This document shows, one piece after another, positions 43,729-51,647 of a stretch of 64,000 bases of DNA; positions within the stretch are counted from its first letter, which is position 1, and the number at the start of each line of letters is the position of its first letter. Location: positions 588,725-652,724 of the forward strand of contig KE159609.1 of assembly GCA_000403295.2 (NCBI GenBank), written 5' to 3'. Under the pieces are notes generated by a model. That model had not been told where the DNA came from and did no database searches. It saw nothing but the letters and a program-made list of their open reading frames with translations. Position numbers and translations under genes: made by a program. The stretch is from Lachnospiraceae bacterium M18-1. GTDB lineage: Bacteria; Bacillota; Clostridia; Lachnospirales; Lachnospiraceae.

Positions 43729-44550
43729 ATGCAAAGAAAAAAGATTATGAAAATACTAATCATTATCATCGGGGGTTTTGTTGTAGCAAATGTCGGATGG
43801 TATGCGTTTTGTGGATATGCCTGGAGCTGGGGACCATTTGCAAAATTGCATGATATAAAGACTGCACGGCATCCGGGAAATAGCAAAAAATATAATCTGG
43901 ACGGCGTAGAAGCAAAGCAGGAAAGCGTATTAAAGGAAAAAAAGATTATTTTTCTCGGTTCCTCTGTTACTTATGGCGCATCATCCCAAGGAATTTCATT
44001 TGTAGATTTTATCAGAAAGCAGAATGGAAGTGAAGTGGTGAAAGAAGCGGTTTCAGGTACAACATTAGTAGATGAAGGAAATGATTCTTATATTGCAAGG
44101 TTAGAAAACATTAATGAGGATCATGCTGACCTGTTTATCTGCCAGTTATCAACAAATGACGCAACACAGAAAAAAACATTGGGAACGATAGGCTCCTCAG
44201 CAGAAATTGAAGACTTTGATACTCATACAGTAGCAGGGGCGATGGAATATATTATTGCTTATGTAAAAGAAAAATGGGGTTGCCCCGTAATGTTTTATAC
44301 AAATCCACAATATGACAGTGAAGAATATGAAACCATGGTTAAGCTGTTGAAAGATATTCAGCAGAAATGGGATATCGGTGTTATTGATATGTGGAGTGAC
44401 ATGGCTTTTAATCAAATATCAACGGAAGAACGTGATTTATATATGGCGGATTCTATTCATCCAACGAAAGCAGGATATTTGGAATGGTGGTTACCTTACA
44501 TGGAGAATAAAATAGAATTGTATTATGAATCGGGACAGGAGGAATTGTAA
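43729..44550 (+). CDS. Membrane-anchored SGNH/GDSL hydrolase
   Basis: A 273-aa SGNH-fold esterase. A single hydrophobic segment at about residues 6-26 is a signal anchor, so the enzyme probably faces outside. Block I is FLGSSVTYG with Ser78, block III is STND, and block V is DSIHP with Asp241 and His244. Such enzymes remove acetyl or acyl groups from sugars or cell-wall polymers. ATG 43711 overlaps the GPH3 stop, but GAGG at 43717-43720 fits ATG 43729. The stop overlaps the GH3-3 start (TAATG). A fragment of a second copy lies at 15337-15441. Confidence 0.83.
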   Translation: MQRKKIMKILIIIIGGFVVANVGWYAFCGYAWSWGPFAKLHDIKTARHPGNSKKYNLDGVEAKQESVLKEKKIIFLGSSVTYGASSQGISFVDFIRKQNGSEVVKEAVSGTTLVDEGNDSYIARLENINEDHADLFICQLSTNDATQKKTLGTIGSSAEIEDFDTHTVAGAMEYIIAYVKEKWGCPVMFYTNPQYDSEEYETMVKLLKDIQQKWDIGVIDMWSDMAFNQISTEERDLYMADSIHPTKAGYLEWWLPYMENKIELYYESGQEEL

Positions 44551-46841
44551 TGGAAAAGAAGAAAATAAAAGAAATGGTTGCGCGGATGACATTGGAGGAG
44601 AAAGCAGGCCTGTGTTCCGGGCTTGATTTCTGGCATACGAAGGGTGTAGAGCGGTTGAGGATTCCGTCAGAAATGGTATCGGACGGCCCTCATGGACTTC
44701 GGAAGCAGGACGACGCGGCCGACCATCTGGGAATCAATGACAGCATCAAAGCGGTATGCTTTCCAGCAGGCTGCGCTACGGCTTCCAGTTTTAACAGGGA
44801 ATTGGTAACAAAACTTGGAGAGACATTGGGAGAGGAATGCCAGGCAGAAAATATCAGTACCATTCTTGGACCGGCAATGAATATCAAACGTTCCCCATTA
44901 TGCGGCCGGAATTTTGAGTATTATTCGGAGGATCCATTTGTTTCTGCAGAAATGGGAGGCGCTCTTGTACATGGCGTACAGAGTAAAAACGTGGGAACCA
45001 GCCCGAAACATTTTATGGCAAATAACCAGGAATATCACCGGATGACCAGTTCTTCAGAGATGGATGAGCGGACCATGCGTGAGATTTATCTGGCGTCTTT
45101 TGAAGGAATGGTGAAAAAAGAAAAACCATGGACAATTATGAACTCCTATAACAAGCTGAATGGAACTTATCTCTGTGAAAATAAGGAGATGCTGACGGAC
45201 ATTCTTCGTAAAGAATGGGGATTCGACGGTTATGTAATGACAGACTGGGGGGCTATGAATGAACGTGTCGAAGCGTTGAAGGCAGGCTGCAATCTGGAAA
45301 TGCCTTCCTGCGGCGGGGCGACGGATGCGGAAATTGCAGCGGCAGTACAGGACGGAACATTGGATGAGGCAGTTTTAGATAGTGCCTGTGAGGAATTTTT
45401 AAATGTTATTTTCCGCTATGAGGAAAACAGGGATAAAACGTCTGTATTTGAGTATGAAAGGGATCATAAGATTGCGCGCCAGGTAGAGGAAGAGTGTATT
45501 GTCCTCTTGAAAAATGATGATGCAGTGCTGCCGTTATCTTCTGACAAAAAAATCGCCTTTATCGGAAAGTACGTAAAAGAACCACGCTACCAGGGAGGCG
45601 GAAGTTCCCATATTAACAGTTTCAAAGTAGAGTCTGCCTGGGACGCGTCAGAATTTACTCAAAATGTAAAGCGGGAGAATCTCGTGTTTGCCAAAGGTTT
45701 TGATGACGCAGAGGATAAAGTGGATGAGACATTGATGGCAGAAGCGGTTCAGACTGCTGAAAAAGCAGATGTGGCGGTCATCTTTGCAGGACTTCCGGAT
45801 AATTTTGAATCCGAAGGATATGATAGGAAGCATATGAGCATGCCGGATTGTCAGAATAAATTGATTGAAGCTGTGGCGGAGGTACAGCCGAATACAGTTG
45901 TTGTCTTACATAATGGCGCTCCGGTAGAGATGCCGTGGATTGGAAAGGTCAAGGCAGTATTGGAAGCATATCTTGGCGGACAGGCAGTGGGCGGCGCAGT
46001 GTTGAATGTATTATATGGCAATACAAATCCTAGCGGGCATCTGGCAGAGACATTTCCGATTCGTCTGCACGATACCCCATGTTATCTGAACTACGGCGGA
46101 GAACATGATAAGTCCGTCTATTCAGAAGGGGTATTCGTTGGATACCGGTATTACGCATCCAAGGATATGAAAGTGTTGTTTCCCTTTGGGTATGGATTAT
46201 CCTATACGACGTTTGCGTTCCGTAATCTGACCGTGGAGAAAGAGCGTATCAAAGAGAGTGAAGAGCTTACTGTAAATGTGGATGTGACCAACACGGGCGT
46301 CTGTACAGGAAAGGAAGTTATACAACTTTATGTGGCTCCGAAGGAAGGTACGATCATCCGTCCGGTGAGAGAACTGAAAGGTTTTGAAAAAGTAGAGCTT
46401 GTGCCGGGAGAGACAAAGACGGTTCAGTTTGTATTGGACAGCAGGTCCTATGCGTACTGGAATACAGAGATTCATGACTGGCATGTGGAGAGTGGGGAAT
46501 ATGAAATCCAGATTGGCAGGAACGCGCAGGATATCGTGCTTTCCAAGACTGTATATGTGGAATCCGAAACAATGATTCCAAAGGTATTCAACCTGAATTC
46601 TACTATGGGAGAGATCATGTCGGACCCGAAAGGAAAGGCGGTTCTGGAACAGGCTTTTGCCTCCATGATGGGCGAAGAAGCCCAGGCAATGGGAGAGCAG
46701 GCGCAGGGAGACGGAGAAGCGATCAGTAATGAGATGATGGCGGCGATGATGGAAGGAATGCCGCTCCGTCAGCTTATCAGTTTTGTACCGGGAGTGACAA
46801 AAGAAGCGTTGAACCAATTGATCATGGCACTAAATAATTAA
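44550..46841 (+). CDS. GH3 beta-glycosidase 3
   Basis: A 763-aa GH3 enzyme closely similar to GH3-1 over its whole length (nucleophile Asp232 in YVMTDWGAMNE; RYQGGGSSHINSF; FEKVELVPGE in the fibronectin-III-like domain). Residues 680-763 are the additional C-terminal module (NLNSTMGEIM, MMEGMPLRQLISFVPG, LIMALNN). No signal peptide. Its start overlaps the SGNH stop. Placed directly before the ene-reductase fusion, it may expose the aglycone used by that enzyme; that is inference. Confidence 0.9.
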   Translation: MEKKKIKEMVARMTLEEKAGLCSGLDFWHTKGVERLRIPSEMVSDGPHGLRKQDDAADHLGINDSIKAVCFPAGCATASSFNRELVTKLGETLGEECQAENISTILGPAMNIKRSPLCGRNFEYYSEDPFVSAEMGGALVHGVQSKNVGTSPKHFMANNQEYHRMTSSSEMDERTMREIYLASFEGMVKKEKPWTIMNSYNKLNGTYLCENKEMLTDILRKEWGFDGYVMTDWGAMNERVEALKAGCNLEMPSCGGATDAEIAAAVQDGTLDEAVLDSACEEFLNVIFRYEENRDKTSVFEYERDHKIARQVEEECIVLLKNDDAVLPLSSDKKIAFIGKYVKEPRYQGGGSSHINSFKVESAWDASEFTQNVKRENLVFAKGFDDAEDKVDETLMAEAVQTAEKADVAVIFAGLPDNFESEGYDRKHMSMPDCQNKLIEAVAEVQPNTVVVLHNGAPVEMPWIGKVKAVLEAYLGGQAVGGAVLNVLYGNTNPSGHLAETFPIRLHDTPCYLNYGGEHDKSVYSEGVFVGYRYYASKDMKVLFPFGYGLSYTTFAFRNLTVEKERIKESEELTVNVDVTNTGVCTGKEVIQLYVAPKEGTIIRPVRELKGFEKVELVPGETKTVQFVLDSRSYAYWNTEIHDWHVESGEYEIQIGRNAQDIVLSKTVYVESETMIPKVFNLNSTMGEIMSDPKGKAVLEQAFASMMGEEAQAMGEQAQGDGEAISNEMMAAMMEGMPLRQLISFVPGVTKEALNQLIMALNN

Positions 46842-46864
46842 AGAAGTTATCAGGAGGAAAGAAT

Positions 46865-49800
46865 ATGTTTAAAAAGTTATTTACACCTATCAAAATTCGT
46901 GGCATGGAGTTAAAGCACCGTATCGTAATGCCTGCGATGGGAACTAAGTTTTCAGGGAACGCAAGTTATGTGACACCGACACACATTCATTATCATGCAG
47001 CAAGGGCGAAGGGCGGAAGTGCATTGAATATTGTGGAAGTCTGCAGTGTACATACGCCGAGCGCACCGAGACAATTTCTGTCCATTAGTGAGGATGAGTA
47101 TATTCCAGGATTAAAGCAGCTAACAGATGCGATCCATGCGGAAGGCGGAAAAGCAGGACTACAGCTCTGGCAGGGCTCTCTGGCAGTTGGAATGGATCAG
47201 ACGGCTCAAATCCTGATGGCAAGCGATACGCCGATGGGAGAGGGGATTACCCTTCCTGGAATTACCATTGATCAGATAAAAGAGGTAGTAGACTGCTACG
47301 GCAGGGCAGCGGCAAGAGTAGTCAAAGCAGGATTCGACTGTGTGGAATTTCATTGTGCCCACAATTATCTGCCTCATTCCTTCCTATCAGGGGGGATTAA
47401 TTACAGGACGGACGAATATGGCGGGAATTTCGAAAACCGTGCAAAATTCCCTCTGGAATGTATCCGGGCAATCCGGGAGAATATTCCAGAAGATATGCCT
47501 CTTTTCATGCGTATTGACGCCCATGATGACTATCTGGAAGGCGGCCTGACGATTGAAGAAGTGATTGAATTCTGTAAACTTGCAGGTAAAGCGGGAGTAG
47601 ACGTATTGGATGTTTCACGAGGGAATATTATTTCTCCGGCAAATAAATATGAAGTACCTCCAATCGATATTCCTCAGGGCTTTAATATTGACAATGCTGC
47701 CCGTATCCGTAAGGAAACAAACATGCTGACAATTGGCGTAGGCAGAATCAATACGGCTGAACTTGCGGAACAGATATTGGAAGAGGATAAGGTCGATATG
47801 GTGGTCATGGGACGAGCTCAGCTTGCCGATCCGGATTTTTGTAATAAGGCGAAGTCAGGACAGGTGGAAGAGATTGATTATTGTGTTGGCTGCGACCAGG
47901 GCTGTCTCGATGGTTTTGCGGATACGGAGTGTCCACAGATTACATGCCTTAGAAATCCGGCCGTAGGAAGAGAAGCGGACTGCCAGATCGTAAAAACAGA
48001 GAAGCCGGAAACTGTATTGATTGCCGGAGGCGGAATTGCCGGTCTTGAAGCAGCGATTATTTTGCGACAGCGCGGTCATAGAGCGATTGTATGTGAGACA
48101 TCCGATAAACTGGGCGGTCAGTTTTTGACAGCCGGAGAAGCTCCGAGAAAAGGGGAAATGAAAGCAGCTGTGATTGCTATGGGAAAAAAGGCAGAACGGC
48201 TTGGTGCGGAAATCCGCTTGAATACACCTGTTACAAAGGAACTGATTGTGGAGATCAAACCTCATACTGTGTTTAACGCAATTGGAGCAGAACCATTGAT
48301 TCCGAAAATTTCCGGCGCAGAGCTATCCAGTGTGGTAAATTCTCACGATGTGCTAAATGGAGATGTTCAGGTGAGCGGTAAAGTCGTGGTCATCGGTGGT
48401 GGTATGGTCGGAATGGAAGTGGCTGAATATCTGGCTGAGCGGGGATGCCAGGTGACGAATCTGGAGATGCTGAAGGAATATTGTGCGGATATGGGCATGG
48501 CAAGAAAATTCTGTGTTACGGAAAGTATTGAGAAAGCTGGCATTGAAACTGTGACGGAAGTGACAGTGACTGCAATTGAACCGGGCAAGGTCATTGGAGA
48601 AAAAGATGGCACTATTGTCGAATATCCTTGTGACTATGCGGTCATGGCAATTGGTTCCAAATCAAGATGCGGAAAAGAAATAGAGGAAGGCGCACGGGCT
48701 ATAGGTGCAGGATATATGGTCATTGGTGACGCAGGGATGGCAAGGAGGGCATTAAACGCAGTCCGGGAAGCCTTTGACGCAGCGCTTACCTTTGACGAGC
48801 CGAAGGTACATGAAGATGTAACAAAACCACAGAAAATTGTTCTTGTGACAGGAGCGACAGGAACGATGGGACAGGAGACGATGAAACAGCTCTTAGACCG
48901 TGGGAATCGGTTTAAAGTACGTGCGTTTGCAAGACCGTCCGAAATCAATAAACAGAAAATGAAAAAATATGCCGGACCTAATCTGGAAGTGGTATGGGGA
49001 GATCTGGCAAGTTATGAAGATATAAAAAAAGCGGTAGATGGGGCGGATTATGTATTGCATATCGGTGCTATGGTATCGCCGGCCGCAGATAAATATCCGG
49101 AAAAGACGTTGTATACAAATATTGGTTCCACCTTGAATATTATAAAAGCGATCAAAGAACAGCCAGATCCAGATAAGGTACACTTTGTGTATATAGGAAC
49201 AGTGGCGGAAACCGGTGCAAGAACATATCCAATTCACTGGGGAAGAGTAGGAGATCCTATCAATCCATCCATTTTTGACTATTATGCATTGTCAAAAGTC
49301 TTCTCCGAAATGGCAGTTTATGAGTCTGGACTGAAACACTGGGTATCAATTCGACAGACTGGTCAGCATCCAAGTAATGAAGGCGGTGGTGAGGAACCGA
49401 TTATTTTCCATCAGCCGGCAAACAATGTTTTGGAGTGGAGTACATCAATTGAGTCAGGTATTTGCATGGCAAATGTGTGTGAGGACTGGGTTCCGGAATC
49501 TTTCTGGAGAAAAGGTTATAACTTGAGCAGTGGCAGGGATTATCGGCTGACCTGTTGGGAACTGATGGATATTGAATTATCTGGTTTGGGAATCGGGCTG
49601 AAAGATTTGTATGACGCAGACGCAATGCCATTTTATAATTTCCATGGGCACTATTTCTCAGACGGAGATATGTTGAATGATATTTTACATTTCCGCTGTA
49701 TTCCGGGTGAAACATATTGGGGTGGCGTAAGAGAAGAAATGCAGAGAATGATGGCAAATCCTATGATCGCGGCAATGTTCCCGACTGCGGAACAGATGAA

Positions 49801-50335
49801 AGAGCATAATAAAGAGATTGGTGCCAAGAAAGGTGGGCTTTATTATGCGTTGGAACACAATGACGAAGATTGGATTAAGGCATTCTTCGGCTCGAAAGAG
49901 AAACGTGCGGAGATTAAGAGTTGGGATGATGTAGAATTGTTCCATCCGAGTGAGGAAGTGACTTATCTTAATCACGGATATGATGAAGAGAAGGGATTGG
50001 AGAATCTGGAGCTAGAAGATTTAAAGCAGGTTGCGCAGTTCCGCGGCGGCGAATGTCTGGCTGCGAAGGTTCCAGAAGATATTTATACTCCGATAAAATG
50101 GAGATGCGCAGACGGGCATGAATTTGAACTGTCTGTAAATGCGGTGCTTCAGGGAGGCCACTGGTGTCCGGAATGCCTGAATCATACATGGCATTATGGA
50201 GATATCGCAAAAAAGAATCCGTTTTATGCTCAGGTTTGGACGCCGCTTCATGGGGATACGGATAATTATGTGATTCCAATGGAATTCAGTGGATACGATG
50301 TGGCGAAAGAATTAAAAGCAAAACTGGGAATATAA
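46865..50335 (+). CDS. Fused OYE-type ene-reductase, SDR and zinc-ribbon protein
   Basis: A 1156-aa protein. Residues 1 to about 335 are an FMN-binding Old Yellow Enzyme barrel; a [4Fe-4S] motif follows (CVGCDQGC with a fourth Cys 14 residues on, about 339-360); an FAD/NAD(P)H domain begins at Gly388 (GGGIAG) with a second GGGMVG. This first part resembles 2,4-dienoyl-CoA reductase and BaiCD/BaiH-like enoate reductases. From about 655 an extended SDR/epimerase domain starts (VTGATGTMG, Gly663) with the YxxxK pair Tyr807 and Lys811. The last 100 residues contain a zinc-ribbon-like part (C-x-DGHEFE, then HWCPEC). No signal peptide. AGGAGG precedes the ATG. It probably reduces a C=C bond and a carbonyl of one substrate in turn. 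The substrate is unknown. Confidence 0.85.
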   Translation: MFKKLFTPIKIRGMELKHRIVMPAMGTKFSGNASYVTPTHIHYHAARAKGGSALNIVEVCSVHTPSAPRQFLSISEDEYIPGLKQLTDAIHAEGGKAGLQLWQGSLAVGMDQTAQILMASDTPMGEGITLPGITIDQIKEVVDCYGRAAARVVKAGFDCVEFHCAHNYLPHSFLSGGINYRTDEYGGNFENRAKFPLECIRAIRENIPEDMPLFMRIDAHDDYLEGGLTIEEVIEFCKLAGKAGVDVLDVSRGNIISPANKYEVPPIDIPQGFNIDNAARIRKETNMLTIGVGRINTAELAEQILEEDKVDMVVMGRAQLADPDFCNKAKSGQVEEIDYCVGCDQGCLDGFADTECPQITCLRNPAVGREADCQIVKTEKPETVLIAGGGIAGLEAAIILRQRGHRAIVCETSDKLGGQFLTAGEAPRKGEMKAAVIAMGKKAERLGAEIRLNTPVTKELIVEIKPHTVFNAIGAEPLIPKISGAELSSVVNSHDVLNGDVQVSGKVVVIGGGMVGMEVAEYLAERGCQVTNLEMLKEYCADMGMARKFCVTESIEKAGIETVTEVTVTAIEPGKVIGEKDGTIVEYPCDYAVMAIGSKSRCGKEIEEGARAIGAGYMVIGDAGMARRALNAVREAFDAALTFDEPKVHEDVTKPQKIVLVTGATGTMGQETMKQLLDRGNRFKVRAFARPSEINKQKMKKYAGPNLEVVWGDLASYEDIKKAVDGADYVLHIGAMVSPAADKYPEKTLYTNIGSTLNIIKAIKEQPDPDKVHFVYIGTVAETGARTYPIHWGRVGDPINPSIFDYYALSKVFSEMAVYESGLKHWVSIRQTGQHPSNEGGGEEPIIFHQPANNVLEWSTSIESGICMANVCEDWVPESFWRKGYNLSSGRDYRLTCWELMDIELSGLGIGLKDLYDADAMPFYNFHGHYFSDGDMLNDILHFRCIPGETYWGGVREEMQRMMANPMIAAMFPTAEQMKEHNKEIGAKKGGLYYALEHNDEDWIKAFFGSKEKRAEIKSWDDVELFHPSEEVTYLNHGYDEEKGLENLELEDLKQVAQFRGGECLAAKVPEDIYTPIKWRCADGHEFELSVNAVLQGGHWCPECLNHTWHYGDIAKKNPFYAQVWTPLHGDTDNYVIPMEFSGYDVAKELKAKLGI

Positions 50336-50422
50336 ATAGATGTCTGATGTAAAACAGTATAAAAATATTTCCATGTAAATGGCGGTTGAATGCTGCCTGT
50401 GCAATAGGAGTTTAGAAATAAT

Positions 50423-50490
50423 ATAGATACAAGGCAGGGATTTCTGAAAACACAGTTTGGAAAGATGCCTTGTATCTATGTTTTGTTTTT
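50423..50490 (+). terminator. Terminator after the GPH2-reductase operon
   Basis: A perfect 14-bp stem (ATAGATACAAGGCA 50423-50436 with TGCCTTGTATCTAT 50466-50479) has a 29-nt loop that can itself pair in part, and ends in GTTTTGTTTTT. It separates the reductase gene from winged-helix regulator 2. Confidence 0.8.
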
Positions 50491-50543
50491 AGAAAATAAT
50501 GCGGAAAAATTATAAAAAAGGAGAGATAAATATAGGAAAATTA

Positions 50544-50954
50544 ATGATTTTGAGTTTCTCAGATTCAGATGAACACATTATAAACAAAATAAAGTCGGCT
50601 ATAGGAGAGGCGGACGTAGAATATACTGGAGTAATAGCAGAATCAGTTCTATCCTGTGTAAATATTGAAATCCATTTAAAAGAAAAAGAGGTGTATAAGG
50701 AGGGCAAGAAAATAGCAATGAGTAATCAGGAGTTTTTGGCATTGTGCTGTCTCGCTAAACATCCGGGGTGGGTATATTCTAAGGAACAGATATATATTGA
50801 AGTATATGGAACGGCGTTTTCTGAGAATCTGGATAATGTCATATACTGTTTAATACATAATTTGCGCAAAAAATTAGAGGAGGATCCACAACATCCAAAG
50901 TATATTCAAACAGTTAGAGGAAGTGGCTATAAATTCGCAATCCCAGAGACATGA
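50544..50954 (+). CDS. Orphan winged-helix regulator 2 (OmpR/PhoB DNA-binding domain, no receiver)
   Basis: A paralogue of the protein encoded at 28107-28541, ending in the same winged helix (MSNQEFLALCCLAKHPGWVY; YIQTVRGSGYKFA) after a short acidic N-terminal part (MILSFSDSDEHIINKI). No receiver domain or phospho-Asp site. The frame is open from ATG 50499, but that codon lies in the tail of the terminator; AGGA at 50533-50536 fits ATG 50544. A much better AAAAAAGGAG at 50514-50523 points to a non-standard start near 50532. It follows the last gene of the glycoside locus and may help control it. Confidence 0.72.
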   Translation: MILSFSDSDEHIINKIKSAIGEADVEYTGVIAESVLSCVNIEIHLKEKEVYKEGKKIAMSNQEFLALCCLAKHPGWVYSKEQIYIEVYGTAFSENLDNVIYCLIHNLRKKLEEDPQHPKYIQTVRGSGYKFAIPET

Positions 50955-50967
50955 AATCTCTGGGATT
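50939..50967. repeat. Hairpin over the winged-helix 2 stop codon
   Basis: AATCCCAGAGA (50939-50949) pairs perfectly with TCTCTGGGATT (50957-50967) around a 7-nt loop, and the TGA stop is in the loop. The tail is A-rich rather than T-rich, so it is not a standard terminator for this strand. Confidence 0.6.
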
Positions 50968-51086
50968 AAAAAAATATTCCAGACTAATGATAGGGCTTTT
51001 GATATATTGTGCAAAACAAAGGATAAAAAACAGTACCTATCAGAGTATTTTTGATTAAAAATTATTTTGAGTATTGTGTAATAAGC

Positions 51087-51131
51087 TTGACACTCTTATA
51101 ATATCATGTTATGATTACTAATGTTGTTAGC
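51087..51131 (+). promoter_or_regulatory. SigA promoter with MarR operator A
   Basis: TTGACA (51087-51092), a 17-bp spacer, TATGAT (51110-51115), then the palindrome ACTAA-TGTTG-TTAGC (51117-51131) over the expected start of transcription. The same palindrome, read from the other strand, occurs before the exporter gene at 51617-51631. Confidence 0.75.
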
Positions 51132-51147
51132 AATTAAGGAGGGAACT

Positions 51148-51573
51148 ATGAACTATCAAAAAATGGCAGAAGAACTTTTGGCAATTCGTGCCGAACAACT
51201 TAAAGTTCCAGCAAATCAACAGATGTCTAAGTTGATAAAAGGAGAATTATTCGTCTTAAATTATCTCTCAACACATAATAGAGTTGCTTATCCGAAAGAA
51301 TTAAGCCGGGAAATGGTTGTCAGCACAGCCCGGATAGCTGTTATTTTAAATCATATGGAAGAGAAAAAATGGATTACAAGGACTGGTGACGTAGATGATA
51401 ACCGGCAAACAATTGTTACCTTAACAGACAAGGGGTGTGAGGAAATAGAAAAAAAACGAACAGAGGTAATTGTCAGCGTAGCTAAGATGTTGGAACAGAT
51501 AGGGGCAGATGATGCTCAGGAGTTTTTGAGGATTCAGAAAAAAATAGTCAGTAGTTGCTTTAAGCAAGGTTAG
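51148..51573 (+). CDS. MarR-family repressor of the adjacent exporter
   Basis: A 141-aa MarR-type regulator; the recognition region is LSREMVVSTARIAVILNHME and the wing is TRTGDVDDNRQTIVTLT. ATG 51121 lies inside the operator and at the transcript start; AAGGAGGG at 51136-51143 supports ATG 51148. Identical operators in front of this gene and of the exporter gene (51648) make it very likely that it represses both and is released by the exported drug or metabolite. Confidence 0.88.
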   Translation: MNYQKMAEELLAIRAEQLKVPANQQMSKLIKGELFVLNYLSTHNRVAYPKELSREMVVSTARIAVILNHMEEKKWITRTGDVDDNRQTIVTLTDKGCEEIEKKRTEVIVSVAKMLEQIGADDAQEFLRIQKKIVSSCFKQG

Positions 51574-51604
51574 AAACTACAGCTTTTAGAAACTGTAGTT
51601 TTTT
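51574..51604 (+). terminator. Terminator between MarR and exporter genes
   Basis: AAACTACAG (51574-51582) pairs with CTGTAGTTT (51593-51601), followed by a run of T. It directly follows the MarR stop, so the exporter has its own promoter or depends on read-through. Confidence 0.75.
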
Positions 51605-51616
51605 AATCGGTATATA

Positions 51617-51631
51617 GCTAACAACATTAGC
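51617..51631. promoter_or_regulatory. MarR operator B before the exporter
   Basis: GCTAA-CAACA-TTAGC is a 5+5+5 palindrome, the reverse complement of operator A apart from one end base. It lies 16 bp before the exporter start codon and next to its AAAGGAGG. Confidence 0.75.
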
Positions 51632-51647
51632 GAAAAGGAGGAGCATT

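Noticed and set aside
46197..46817. Minus-strand open frame (206 codons) over GH3-3
   Set aside because: Antisense to the end of GH3-3, including the shared C-terminal module; no protein-like motifs.
50939..50967. Terminator after winged-helix regulator 2
   Set aside because: The stem is perfect but is followed by A residues, not T, on the coding strand.
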